Of a stretch of DNA of 38,873 nucleotides, positions 23,006 through 31,617 are shown in pieces (position 1 is the stretch's first letter; each line of letters opens with the position of its first letter). The DNA comes from Magnetovibrio sp. (GTDB lineage: Bacteria; Pseudomonadota; Alphaproteobacteria; Rhodospirillales; Casp-alpha2): positions 67,453-106,325 of the forward strand of contig PARE01000012.1 in the NCBI GenBank assembly GCA_002709525.1, written 5' to 3'. The translations under genes were made by a program, and so were the position numbers. The notes below the pieces were generated by a model. The model ran no database searches. It saw only the letters and a list, made by a program, of their open reading frames with translations, and was not told where the DNA came from.

Positions 23006-23294
23006 GATCGAAACTCCTGTTTAGTTTGAGGTTGACAGCGAATTTAGTACACCGCTTGGGATCAGTGGTTGGTTTTTCTGGGTTCACAGCAGCTATTTGA
23101 AGATTGCATAGACCCTAAAAATTCAGATGTTGAAGTGTTGCCGTTTCTGAGAAACTTGGCCATATTCGATTGAGTTTGTAAAAGTACTATATGCTTACTT
23201 AGGATAAGAAATCTAACACTCCTAAAGTATCATTCGTTGATTCTGCAGCGCAGCAATCTTACGATTTCCGCGAATTGACGAGGGGCCTTCCAAC

Positions 23295-24494
23295 ATGAAT
23301 ATCGCGATCCTCAAAGAGCGCCGAGCTGGCGAGCAGCGTGTGGCCGCTGCACCAGAGACGGTAAGTAAGCTTGTTGGGCTTGGATTTTCCGTGACCGTAG
23401 AAAAGGGCGCGGGCAAAACCGCAGCGTTTCTCGATGCCGCCTACAAGGATGCGGGCGCGACCATTGCCGGGTCAGCGTCGGCAGCGGCCAAGTCGGCGGA
23501 TATCGTTCTGAAGGTGCAGGGGCCCGAACCAGCGGAGCTTAAATACTTTAAAAAAGGCGCGATCGTGATGGCGCACCTGGGAGCGCTCAGTGATGGTAAG
23601 GGGATTGCCGCAATCGCTAATGCTGGCGTAACCGGTCTGGCTATGGAATTGATGCCCCGAATCACTCGGGCACAGAGTATGGATATTCTCTCAAGTCAAT
23701 CGAACTTAGCGGGCTACAAGGCTGTTTTGGATGCGGCCAGTGAGTTTGGCCGGGCGTTCCCTATGATGATGACAGCGGCTGGCACTGTGGCGCCGGCGAA
23801 GGTTTTTATCATGGGTGTTGGTGTTGCAGGGCTCCAGGCGATTGCGACCGCGAAGCGTCTTGGTGCGGTGGTCACAGCGACTGATGTGCGTCCGGCAACG
23901 AAAGAGCAGGTAGAGAGTTTAGGCGGCAAGTTTCTCGAGGTCGACCCTGAGATGGAGAGGGACGCGCAGACTGAAGGTGGTTACGCCAAGGAGATGCCGC
24001 CTGAGTATTTTGAAAAACAGAAGTCCGTCGTTGCTGAGCATATAAAAAAGCAAGACATAGTAATCACCACCGCCTTGATTCCGGGTCGGCAAGCGCCGAC
24101 CCTGGTGACCCTGGAAATGGTCGAGAGCATGCAGCCTGGCGCTGTTATCGTCGATCTGGCTGTGGAAGCTGGCGGTAATGTTGTCGGCGTCAAGCCCGGT
24201 GAAGTGGTGACAACAGCTGGCGGCGTAAAGATAGTTGGTCACGCCAATGTGCCAGGCCGTTTGGCTCAGGATGCGAGCACGTTGTTTGGGCGCAACCTCC
24301 TAAATTTCTTAACGAACTTTGTTGATAAAGAGAGCAAGACCCTCGCCATTGATTGGGAAGACGAAGTGGTTCTCGGAACCCTGGTGACTAAGGACGGCAA
24401 GATTGTGAATGAGCGTGTTCCCACCGTCACGGTGCCGAAGAATGGCCCATCAAAGCAAGAGCAGCCGAAGAAATCTGCGAAGAAGGAGGCCTAA
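23295..24494 (+). CDS. pntAA: NAD(P) transhydrogenase subunit alpha, part 1 (NAD-binding domain I)
   Basis: A 399-residue cytoplasmic NAD(H)-binding subunit of the proton-translocating transhydrogenase, which reduces NADP+ with NADH using the proton gradient. Seen: an alanine-dehydrogenase-like N-terminus (AILKERRAGEQRVAAAPETV), LSSQSNLAGYKAV, the Rossmann GVGVAGLQAIATAKRLGAVV, the mobile-loop region before MPPEYFEKQ, and ITTALIPGRQAPTLVT. The C-terminal tail is Lys/Glu-rich, as in split-subunit enzymes. The two other subunits follow at 3 and 12 bases, giving the Rhodospirillum-type three-gene operon. Confidence 0.97.
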   Translation: MNIAILKERRAGEQRVAAAPETVSKLVGLGFSVTVEKGAGKTAAFLDAAYKDAGATIAGSASAAAKSADIVLKVQGPEPAELKYFKKGAIVMAHLGALSDGKGIAAIANAGVTGLAMELMPRITRAQSMDILSSQSNLAGYKAVLDAASEFGRAFPMMMTAAGTVAPAKVFIMGVGVAGLQAIATAKRLGAVVTATDVRPATKEQVESLGGKFLEVDPEMERDAQTEGGYAKEMPPEYFEKQKSVVAEHIKKQDIVITTALIPGRQAPTLVTLEMVESMQPGAVIVDLAVEAGGNVVGVKPGEVVTTAGGVKIVGHANVPGRLAQDASTLFGRNLLNFLTNFVDKESKTLAIDWEDEVVLGTLVTKDGKIVNERVPTVTVPKNGPSKQEQPKKSAKKEA

Positions 24495-24497
24495 GTT

Positions 24498-24908
24498 ATG
24501 GACGCGGCAACTATTCAGGATCAAGCTTCGAAGCTAGCAACAAAAGCCGCCGAGCTCTCGAGCGAAGCGGAGCAACTTGTCCAAAGTTCGACGCATCTGA
24601 TCGAGGTGCAGGCCGCAGCGGCAGGCGGATTTGATTTCCTCAGCCTATTCTTCATTTTTGTAATGGCTTGTTTCGTTGGGTTTTACGTGGTCTGGAGCGT
24701 GACGCCTGCTCTTCATTCACCCCTGATGGCCGTGACCAATGCTATCTCGTCGGTAATCATCGTTGGCGGTCTGTTGGCGGCTGGCCCAGCGGACATGGAT
24801 TTTTCCAAGATTATGGGCTTTTGCGCGGTTACATTGGCCTCGGTGAATATTTTCGGCGGTTTCATCGTGACTCAGCGCATGCTCGGCATGTTTAAGAAAA
24901 AGAAATAG
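24498..24908 (+). CDS. pntAB: NAD(P) transhydrogenase subunit alpha, part 2 (membrane domain)
   Basis: A 136-residue inner-membrane subunit, part of domain II of the transhydrogenase proton channel. Seen: a soluble N-terminus of about 45 residues, then membrane segments FLSLFFIFVMACFVGFYVVW, the conserved VTPALHSPLMAVTNAISSV, a segment around IIVGGLLAAGP and a last segment near CAVTLASVNIFGGFIV, ending in FKKKK. AGGAGG lies just upstream of the ATG, overlapping the end of pntAA. The length matches the roughly 139-residue Rhodospirillum PntAB. Confidence 0.97.
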   Translation: MDAATIQDQASKLATKAAELSSEAEQLVQSSTHLIEVQAAAAGGFDFLSLFFIFVMACFVGFYVVWSVTPALHSPLMAVTNAISSVIIVGGLLAAGPADMDFSKIMGFCAVTLASVNIFGGFIVTQRMLGMFKKKK

Positions 24909-24920
24909 GGGAGCCGCACC

Positions 24921-26312
24921 ATGAGTGGAACATTGACGGGCTTCGCCTATCTGATTTCCTCGGTACTCTTCATTTTGGCTCTTCGGGGGCTGTCCTCGCC
25001 TGAAACGGCCCGACAGGGGAACTTTTTCGGCATCGTTGGTATGGTCATTGCTATGGTCACGACCTTGGCTGATCCATCTGTGGTCAGCTTTGAACTAATC
25101 GTGCTCGGAATCGTCATTGGTGGCACTGTGGGCACTATTATCGCTCGTAAGATTGAGATGACAGCTCTTCCCCAATTGGTTGCAGCCTTCCACTCGCTTG
25201 TTGGGCTGGCTGCCGTATTTGTCGCGGTAGCGGCGTTTTACAACCCGGAAGCCTACGGTATTGGTACCTTCGGTGATATTCACACGGCCAGCATCATTGA
25301 GCTGTCTTTGGGCCTAGCTATTGGTGCCATCACATTCTCCGGATCGGTCATAGCGTTCGCCAAGCTGCAGGGACTAATGAGCGGTAACCCCATCATCTTC
25401 AATTACCAGCACGGCCTCAATGCCCTGATTGGGGCGATCATTGTGATGCTGATGATCACTCTGATCGGCGGTCAGACGGAGGGAGTGTTCTGGGGGGTGG
25501 CAATCCTCGCTTTCGCCATTGGCTTCTTGATTATTATTCCGATCGGCGGTGCTGATATGCCGGTCGTGGTGTCAATGTTGAACTCGTATTCTGGTTGGGC
25601 CGCCTGTGGTATCGGCTTCACGCTGTCAAATCCCGCATTGATTGTGACGGGCGCTCTGGTGGGGTCATCGGGCGCGATCTTGAGTTACATTATGTGCAAG
25701 GGCATGAACCGCTCCATAATCCATGTGTTGCTGGGTGGTTTCGGTGGTGATACGACCGCATCGTCGAGCGTGGACACGGGCGACAAGAACGCCAAGGCTG
25801 GTGCCGCTGACGATGCGGCCTTCCTGATGAAGAATGCAAGTAAGGTTATCATCGTGCCGGGGTATGGTATGGCCGTGGCACAGGCACAGCACGCTCTTCG
25901 CGAAATGTGTGACCTGTTAAAAGCGGAAGGGGTGGAGGTCGCCTACGCGATCCACCCCGTAGCAGGTCGTATGCCCGGGCACATGAACGTGCTATTGGCC
26001 GAGGCCAATGTGCCCTATGATGAGGTGTTCGAATTAGAAGAAATCAACCACGAATTTTCCACCGCTGACGTTGCCTACATTATCGGCGCCAACGATACTA
26101 CCAACCCGGTGGCTAAGACCGATCCGCAGAGTCCCATCGCTGGCATGCCAATCCTCGACGTGGAGAAGTCGGGGACAGTTTTGTTCGTGAAGCGCTCGCT
26201 GAGTGCGGGATACGCTGGCGTGGACAATCCGTTGTTCTATGCCGACAACACTTTGATGCTGTTCGGCGATGCAAAGAAGATGACAGAAGAGATTGTGCAG
26301 GCGCTTGGATGA
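24921..26312 (+). CDS. pntB: NAD(P) transhydrogenase subunit beta
   Basis: A 463-residue subunit with the remaining domain II membrane helices (residues about 1-260) and a cytoplasmic NADP(H)-binding domain III. Seen: multiple Gly-rich membrane segments with NPIIFNYQHGLNALIGA and MPVVVSMLNSYSGWAACGIGF, and the NADP motif VIIVPGYGMAVAQAQHALREM. VAGRMPGHMNVLLAEANVPYD and FVKRSLSAGYAGVDNPLFY follow. Length is normal. AGGGGAG precedes the ATG. The operon ends here; no terminator hairpin with a T-run was seen. Confidence 0.97.
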   Translation: MSGTLTGFAYLISSVLFILALRGLSSPETARQGNFFGIVGMVIAMVTTLADPSVVSFELIVLGIVIGGTVGTIIARKIEMTALPQLVAAFHSLVGLAAVFVAVAAFYNPEAYGIGTFGDIHTASIIELSLGLAIGAITFSGSVIAFAKLQGLMSGNPIIFNYQHGLNALIGAIIVMLMITLIGGQTEGVFWGVAILAFAIGFLIIIPIGGADMPVVVSMLNSYSGWAACGIGFTLSNPALIVTGALVGSSGAILSYIMCKGMNRSIIHVLLGGFGGDTTASSSVDTGDKNAKAGAADDAAFLMKNASKVIIVPGYGMAVAQAQHALREMCDLLKAEGVEVAYAIHPVAGRMPGHMNVLLAEANVPYDEVFELEEINHEFSTADVAYIIGANDTTNPVAKTDPQSPIAGMPILDVEKSGTVLFVKRSLSAGYAGVDNPLFYADNTLMLFGDAKKMTEEIVQALG

Positions 26313-26943
26313 GCGCGCCCTTCCATCGACGGTGAGACTGGGAAAGTATTTTTTCGTCATCCAGAATGACGGGCCGAGTCTTCTAGCGCCCGAGGCCTTT
26401 GGCCTTCTATATATTCCTCAAAATTTGTTAAGACTGGTCAATCAGATGGGGTTTACGCACAGGTTTCTGCTGTCACAATTAGTAATGGATCTAGAACATG
26501 AAAGTCAGTGACCTGCAAATTACATTGGTAGCGAAAAAGCTCATTGTTCAGGCCTTGGACTCGGACGATGACGCGACCTAGATGTTGGTGGATACTATCT
26601 GCGACCACACCCTCTATATGGATCCGGGTGGGCTCAACATATTCGAACATTCTACGGGCGATGCCGGTGAGTCGCTAATCTTAGTGAAGATCGCCGACTG
26701 GGTGGATGACATGCGCGCCGTCCTTCAACCCATCGAGCTGGATATCAAACTGGTTGCAGTATTGATCTAATTGGACGGCGCTTCACGACAACAATTTGTC
26801 TTTTTCTGGAAGAGACCGAGAAACATCGTATCCACACTACCGCTAGAAAACAGGCTGTTAGCAATGAATAGCGCGACCACGATGACCAGGTGATTGACCT
26901 AAAAACGCGTTAATAGCCATGTTGATAATGGCAAAATGTGCGA
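26313..26943. other. Long intergenic region downstream of pntB
   Basis: About 630 bases between pntB and the convergent PaaY-like gene. The only structure noticed is the stop-interrupted frame at 26498-26770. No terminator, repeat or RNA gene was recognised. Confidence 0.5.
26498..26770 (+). pseudogene. Short ORF interrupted by an in-frame TAG
   Basis: From the ATG at 26498 a frame of 27 codons (MKVSDLQITLVAKKLIVQAL onward) ends in TAG at 26579-26581. It is immediately followed, in the same frame, by ATG and 62 more codons (MLVDTICDHTLYMDPGG and on). The joined product would be 90 residues with a mixed helix/strand character and no membrane segment. No domain was recognised. It may be a decayed gene, two tiny adjacent genes, or chance; coding potential is modest and there is no clear ribosome site. 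Confidence 0.3.
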
Positions 26944-27546
26944 TTAGCGGCGGCCCACATGAAAGGGCTGAGAGACTGCCATTGGCATGCGTGGGCGATC
27001 CGCCTCGGGTGCGCTCAGCGCCGTGGCTGGTTTCAGGCTTTTCAGAGAGCGCTTGGTTAGGATTTGGTAATCACGGGTGCCGGATGACTTCCATTCAATC
27101 TCATCATCCGAGACCGGGCGAAGGATTTTGGCCGGGATCCCGGCGATTAGACTGCGCGGGGGGAATTTTTCTCCGGCGCGAACAAAAGCCATGGCGGCAA
27201 TTATGCACTCGGCGCCGATGACTGCGTCGTCATTTACCACGGAATTCATGCCGACCAGGGTATTAGATCCGATCTGGCAGCCGTGCAGCACCGCACCGTG
27301 GCCGATGTGGCCGTTTTCTCTTACCACCGTGTCAGTGTTTGGAAAGCCATGCAGGATGCAATTGTCCTGAATGTTAACGCCGGTTTCCAGGATCAGCCGG
27401 CCGAAGTCTCCTCTCATCACCGCGCCTGGACCCACATAGCAGTTAGGTCCGACGATAGAGTCGCCAATTAGGATGGCATCTGGGTGAACGAAACTGCTGG
27501 GATCTATAACGGGCACAATGCCGTCGATCTCATAAACCTTGACCAT
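26944..27546 (-). CDS. paaY: PaaY/CaiE-like gamma-carbonic-anhydrase-fold protein
   Basis: A 200-residue left-handed beta-helix hexapeptide-repeat protein, trimeric with metal at subunit interfaces. PaaY is a thioesterase that removes dead-end CoA thioesters in phenylacetate degradation. Seen: VYEIDGIVPVIDPSSFVHPDA, repeated hexapeptides (VGPNCYVGPGAVMRGDFGRL), metal-type histidines in QDNCILHGFP and GHIGHGAVLHGC, and a PaaY-like C-terminal tail SSGTRDYQILTKRSLKSLKP. TAGGAG precedes the ATG. No other paa genes are in the window, so a general gamma-class carbonic-anhydrase-like role is also possible. Confidence 0.82.
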   Translation of the reverse strand: MVKVYEIDGIVPVIDPSSFVHPDAILIGDSIVGPNCYVGPGAVMRGDFGRLILETGVNIQDNCILHGFPNTDTVVRENGHIGHGAVLHGCQIGSNTLVGMNSVVNDDAVIGAECIIAAMAFVRAGEKFPPRSLIAGIPAKILRPVSDDEIEWKSSGTRDYQILTKRSLKSLKPATALSAPEADRPRMPMAVSQPFHVGRR

Positions 27547-27649
27547 AGTTACGCTCCTAAGCCGGTTTGTGCACCGAAATTGAGGCGCAAGAAAACCGCC
27601 GCACCAAATGGCCGGCGGACCAATTCACGTCGAGAATGTCGAAAAGGGC

Positions 27650-27853
27650 TTAGAAGCCCTCGCGCTCTATGCGCTTTCGTTCCAGCTTGCGCGCACGACG
27701 TACAGCCTCAGCCTTTTCACGGGCTCGGCGTTCGGACGGCTTTTCGTAGGAACGGCGCAATTTCATTTCACGGAAGACGCCCTCGCGTTGCATCTTCTTC
27801 TTCAAGACCTTCAGGGCCTGATCGACGTTATTGTCACGAACAGAGACTTGCAC
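27650..27853 (-). CDS. rpsU: 30S ribosomal protein S21
   Basis: The 67-residue basic small-subunit ribosomal protein near the 3' end of 16S rRNA; it takes part in translation initiation. Seen: [41 protein letters not shown] and a Lys/Arg-rich C-terminus. The family starts with MQV, which places initiation at the GTG at 27851-27853 rather than an ATG; a GGTAGAG stretch lies upstream. It is divergent from the deformylase-COQ9 pair, a common rpsU-COQ9 neighbourhood in alphaproteobacteria. Confidence 0.96.
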   Translation of the reverse strand: MQVSVRDNNVDQALKVLKKKMQREGVFREMKLRRSYEKPSERRAREKAEAVRRARKLERKRIEREGF

Positions 27854-28015
27854 GTTTCGCTCTACCTCATCATCTTAAGCCACATGGGGGACAAAGCGCA
27901 CGGCAACGTCCCCAAGAAGGAGCCTTCTAACATAACAATACCGGGATGTGAAGGACCGTTTCGGCTTAGTTACGGTTTATTTTGCGGGATTTTTAATGAA
28001 AATACGGATTATGGT

Positions 28016-28585
28016 ATGTCTATTCTGAGAATTGCCCGCATGGGGCATCCTGTGCTCATGGGTAAGGCGCGTGCTGTTAAGGATCCGACTTCGACGTCAG
28101 TCCATAAACTGGTTTCTGACATGGTGGATACAATGCTTGACGCGCCGGGCATTGGCTTAGCGGCGCCGCAGGTACATGTGCCAGCCCGTGTGGTCGTGTT
28201 CCGAGTGCCTGAAGAACGAACTGAGAGCGGTGATGGCGTGCCTCTTACTTTCCTTATAAATCCGGAGATTGAGCCCGTTGGTGATCAAAAGGAGGAGGGT
28301 ATCGAGGGTTGTTTATCCCTGCCGGAGATGATGGGTTTGGTGCCGCGGTACACAAAAATTCGCTATCGCGCTTTTGATCTGACGGGCCAGCGTTTCGAGG
28401 TGGAAGCTGAGGGTTACCATGCCCGCGTTGTGCAACACGAGTGCGATCATTTGGACGGCATACTCTACCCCATGCGTATGACCGATCTCTCCAAGCTTGG
28501 CTACGCTGAAGATATGTCTAAAAATTATCAAGCATCTTATTGTGAATTCTCTGAAGCGGAAGTGGATGACGCCGATGACTACTGA
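28016..28585 (+). CDS. def: Peptide deformylase
   Basis: A 189-residue metalloenzyme that removes the formyl group from nascent proteins. Seen: motif 1 GIGLAAPQV (45-53), motif 2 EGCLSLPE with the metal ligand C99, and motif 3 QHECDHLDG with H141, E142 and H145. The protein is slightly longer than usual because of an acidic C-terminal extension ending DDADDY. The open frame reaches far upstream through the divergent rpsU, but the family N-terminus (MSILRIARMGHPVL) gives the ATG at 28016; the ribosome site is weak. Its end overlaps the COQ9-family start by 20 bases. No methionyl-tRNA formyltransferase gene is adjacent, so this may be a second deformylase. Confidence 0.94.
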   Translation: MSILRIARMGHPVLMGKARAVKDPTSTSVHKLVSDMVDTMLDAPGIGLAAPQVHVPARVVVFRVPEERTESGDGVPLTFLINPEIEPVGDQKEEGIEGCLSLPEMMGLVPRYTKIRYRAFDLTGQRFEVEAEGYHARVVQHECDHLDGILYPMRMTDLSKLGYAEDMSKNYQASYCEFSEAEVDDADDY

Positions 28586-29225
28586 AAACCTGGAGCTACG
28601 CCGTGATCACTTGGTCGAAGCAATGCTGGTGCACGTTCCCTTCGACGGGTGGGCCTGGTCGGCGCTTGAAGCCGGCGCCAAGGACCTTGGTCAAGAGCCC
28701 GGAGATGCGCGGCTAGCCTTTACAGGTGGCATGGGCGAGGTCGCCGACCACTTCGCTCGGTGGTCCGACCGACGTATGCTGGCGGAACTGTTGACCATTG
28801 ACCTGGAGGGCATGCGGGTCCGTGATCGCATCCATACCTGTATCAAGACACGTTTGGTTATGAACGCGGAACACAAAGAATCCTTGCGGAGGCTTCTCTC
28901 CTTTTTGGCCCTCCCTCAGAACGCTGGACGGCTCTCCAGGATGACCTGGCGGTCCTGTTCGGAGATTTGGTATGCTGCTGGTGACACCTCGACGGACTGG
29001 AACCATTATTCGAAGCGCGGCCTCTTGGTCCCGGTCTATTCTTCTACGATCCTCCATTGGATGGCGGACGACGGAGATGGAGACGGCGATTTTCCGGAAA
29101 CCTGGGCTTTCCTGGAAAGGCGCATCGACGATGTGTTGAGAACTTTTCGAATGCCTCGGCGGGTTAAGGATCGGTTAGTCCGCCTGTTTACGCCAATGGA
29201 ATTCGGTCGGCGTCGATCAGCGTAA
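28566..29225 (+). CDS. COQ9 family protein
   Basis: A protein of about 219 residues with the TetR-like helical fold of COQ9, a lipid-binding protein that presents ubiquinone intermediates to COQ7-type hydroxylases. Seen: ELRRDHLVEAMLVHVPFDGWAWSALEAGAKDLG at the N-terminus (a COQ9 hallmark), AFTGGMGEVADHFARWSDRRM, EIWYAAGDTSTDWNHYSKRGLL with the conserved GDxSxDxNxYxKR motif, and a C-terminal amphipathic helix (TWAFLERRIDDVL). The ATG at 28566 or 28575 lies inside the end of def, so translation is probably coupled. The stop overlaps the convergent lipoprotein gene by nine bases. Confidence 0.9.
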   Translation: MTPMTTENLELRRDHLVEAMLVHVPFDGWAWSALEAGAKDLGQEPGDARLAFTGGMGEVADHFARWSDRRMLAELLTIDLEGMRVRDRIHTCIKTRLVMNAEHKESLRRLLSFLALPQNAGRLSRMTWRSCSEIWYAAGDTSTDWNHYSKRGLLVPVYSSTILHWMADDGDGDGDFPETWAFLERRIDDVLRTFRMPRRVKDRLVRLFTPMEFGRRRSA

Positions 29226-30107
29226 AGCGGCAACCTCGGTCGGCAGCCTTGGCAATTTAATCGTCAGTGCCCATGCATCCTCAAAACCACGGTTTTTCAG
29301 TTTTTGATGAGTTGTCTTGTGATTCCCACGGGCAACAGGACCGATGGCCACCCGATAAACCCGTTTGCCATGTGCAATGCCTCCCAGAATCACTGGCTTG
29401 AGCCGGCTATGTTTGCGGGAGAACTGCGACGCCGCGACTTTGTGATGATAGCTAGCGATAATCCAAAATGTTTGACGGGTTCTCTGTGTAACCGGCTGAA
29501 CTGGGGTGACTAACTTGTTGGCGGGTCGGGCGGCGAGCGTTGGTTCTAACATTGATTGAGGGTTTACCAGAGGTGTAGGTGCTCGCATCACAGCAATGAT
29601 GTTCTCTTTCATTGATGTTTCCAGGACCAATTCGTCGGCTTCGACAGGTGCCCAGGCTTTTAAACCTATATTTGTGGGCATAATTTCCGGCGCTGGATTG
29701 GTAAGTGAGGTTAGGGCAGCGATCGCCGTCGCGGGTTCCTCCGTGGGAAACTCTGATCTGTTCAGTCGAGTAATATTTTTGTTTCCCGTCTCGGCAGTCG
29801 CGCCCCTATTTCGTTCGGGATATTCGGATTTTATACTGACGGTCACTGGGATGGACGACGCATCGGCCAAGGTGGTGATGGAGTCGTCGGCTTTGCGACA
29901 AATGTTCTTACCTTCGACTGTACGCCAAAGCGCGCAGTCTTCCTTGTAAACCGCGGAGATACCATGATCGGTCAGGGTTTTATCTGTGGTAATTATGGAC
30001 ACAGTGTCAACAAGAAGAGAGGCGATTTGAACGCCGATGGGCATGCCGCAGCCAGCAATCAGGAGGGGTGCCACAACGGCGCCAGCCAAACGATGCATTT
30101 TACTCAT
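29217..30107 (-). CDS. Putative lipoprotein with C-terminal SPOR domain
   Basis: A protein of about 296 residues. Seen: a lipoprotein signal peptide ending LLIAGC (lipidated C20); a conserved-looking segment VQIASLLVDTVSIITTDKTLTDHGISAVYKEDC typical of small alphaproteobacterial envelope lipoproteins; a low-complexity, Thr/Pro/Ala-rich middle of about 120 residues; and a C-terminal domain from FWIIASYHHK through YRVAIGPVARGNHKTTHQKLKNRGFEDAWAL, which fits a SPOR fold that binds denuded peptidoglycan. It probably sits in the envelope, perhaps at the division septum. The frame could also begin at a TTG at 30125; the ATG at 30107 fits the signal peptide. It converges with and overlaps COQ9 by nine bases. 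Confidence 0.75.
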   Translation of the reverse strand: MSKMHRLAGAVVAPLLIAGCGMPIGVQIASLLVDTVSIITTDKTLTDHGISAVYKEDCALWRTVEGKNICRKADDSITTLADASSIPVTVSIKSEYPERNRGATAETGNKNITRLNRSEFPTEEPATAIAALTSLTNPAPEIMPTNIGLKAWAPVEADELVLETSMKENIIAVMRAPTPLVNPQSMLEPTLAARPANKLVTPVQPVTQRTRQTFWIIASYHHKVAASQFSRKHSRLKPVILGGIAHGKRVYRVAIGPVARGNHKTTHQKLKNRGFEDAWALTIKLPRLPTEVAALR

Positions 30108-30395
30108 GGAAATAGTTGTCCCCAAGGCGCGGGTTGTCGATTGGTTTTTCTTACTTTTGGTTGGTTTCCCGTCTGTAGCCCTCAGTTTAAGAAGGAGAAG
30201 TTAACAAACTTTTATTTTAATCCGGATTTCAGCAGCGGATAAATAATCTGAGGTGAAGTTTTCGTAACACTTGTTGTCGACGGATCCGCGCTCCCTATTA
30301 CAGCCCGTAAAGGGGCGTTGGCGGCGCGCTGAGAACAGCGTATGATGTAGCTAAGTTTTGTAGCCCTTCAACCTAACACTGGCCGTCGTGTAACC

Positions 30396-31460
30396 ATGAG
30401 CGACAGTTCTCCCTTTATGAATCCCTTCCGGCGCCGCCAGAACAGCGAGAATGGTAAAAGTGGCAATGGAACGTATCATCCGAGACGGTCGAACGCGGGG
30501 GTTGCGCGGAGCAACGGCGAAATTAATTCCGATGACCCTGACGCACACCAAATTCACGTGGGCGGCACTCCAACCGAGAAGGGCGTGAATGTGGAGGAGG
30601 CCGTGTTGCCAAACCCTGGATCGGTATCCGATTCGGTCCCCGTTGGAGACTGGGAGCCATCGACTCAAGAGGACCTGGCGGATCATTTTCTGCGCTGTGC
30701 TAAGCTGGGCCGCTACCTGACCATTGCCGACAACAGCCGGTTTATTATAACTGATGACTTCCGCACGACACCAATTGTTTCAACGGCATCGGCCATGGCT
30801 GCCATCTACTCGAAGGATTACCTCGTTGCTCAAGCCGCTCTATTACCACTTTCGGAGAGGGCGCAGCGCTTATCACCGCGAGATCAGGAGCGCTTCGAAC
30901 GCCTGTTCCTTCTGATTGAGGAACAGGCTTTATCTGATGACGTTCGCTCATCGGCGCAGGCGGTTCGCCAGGCGCAGTTTCGCGCTGCCGAGATCCGTGC
31001 CGTCGAGGCCGAACTGGGCGACCGGTTGAGCCCGGCGCGCCTCCGCTATCGGCATTTCCTCGATATAGTTAAGAAGCTAGTGGACAGGAAAATCACCGCG
31101 GGTCCGTTTCTGGATGAGTTCCGTGACTTTACGCAAGACGTGGCTGGTAAGTTAGATTTTGGCATCTACTCTTTCTGCCTGGATCGCTTGTTTGGAAGCG
31201 TCCGGGTGCCCTTGAAGGTAAAGAAGTTATTGGTATTGGAATTGCTCAAGTATCCTCCGCTGATCCGGCGCGAACTGTTGACTAATATCCTAGTCTACCC
31301 AGGCCAGATTGAAGAACTTGTTGAGTTTGTGCGCTACATGGCGGCAAACGAGTTGGAGCAGGGCGCCATCATCGAGATCGAACTACTTAAGGCGTTCAAA
31401 TTACGTCAGTTGTCCATGGGCGATATTGAAACTAGCCTAGCCCAGACTGGCGTCGCCTGA
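30396..31460 (+). CDS. Hypothetical protein with long disordered N-terminus
   Basis: Not recognised. The 354-residue product has a Ser/Asn/Gly/Arg-rich, probably disordered N-terminal 90 residues, then a helical, charged domain from about residue 91 (DLADHFLRCAKLGRYLTIADNSRFIITD). A central AQAVRQAQFRAAEIRAVEAELGDR is a likely coiled coil, and helical repeats follow to the end (LKVKKLLVLELLKYPPLIRRELL, LVEFVRYMAANELEQGAII). There is no signal peptide or membrane segment, so it is likely cytoplasmic. The ATG lacks an obvious ribosome site. The next gene encodes a degenerate GGDEF protein on the same strand 157 bases on, so a shared signalling role is possible. Confidence 0.7.
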   Translation: MSDSSPFMNPFRRRQNSENGKSGNGTYHPRRSNAGVARSNGEINSDDPDAHQIHVGGTPTEKGVNVEEAVLPNPGSVSDSVPVGDWEPSTQEDLADHFLRCAKLGRYLTIADNSRFIITDDFRTTPIVSTASAMAAIYSKDYLVAQAALLPLSERAQRLSPRDQERFERLFLLIEEQALSDDVRSSAQAVRQAQFRAAEIRAVEAELGDRLSPARLRYRHFLDIVKKLVDRKITAGPFLDEFRDFTQDVAGKLDFGIYSFCLDRLFGSVRVPLKVKKLLVLELLKYPPLIRRELLTNILVYPGQIEELVEFVRYMAANELEQGAIIEIELLKAFKLRQLSMGDIETSLAQTGVA

Positions 31461-31617
31461 GCAGGCCGTAAACGGGACGAACGGGGTCTCGGAGGCCGTT
31501 AAGTTGACCCGCTGCAAATCCCAGGTCAATTTCGACTATCCGCGGAGACAGAGCAACGATGCGACAAACTTTAACAGAGTCGCCGACTAAGGATTCGTAA
31601 ACCATAATTGTGCTAAG

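Noticed and set aside
26498-26770. Pyrrolysine or programmed readthrough at the TAG
   Set aside because: There are no pyl genes in the window, no downstream structure, and an ATG follows at once; decay or chance is simpler.
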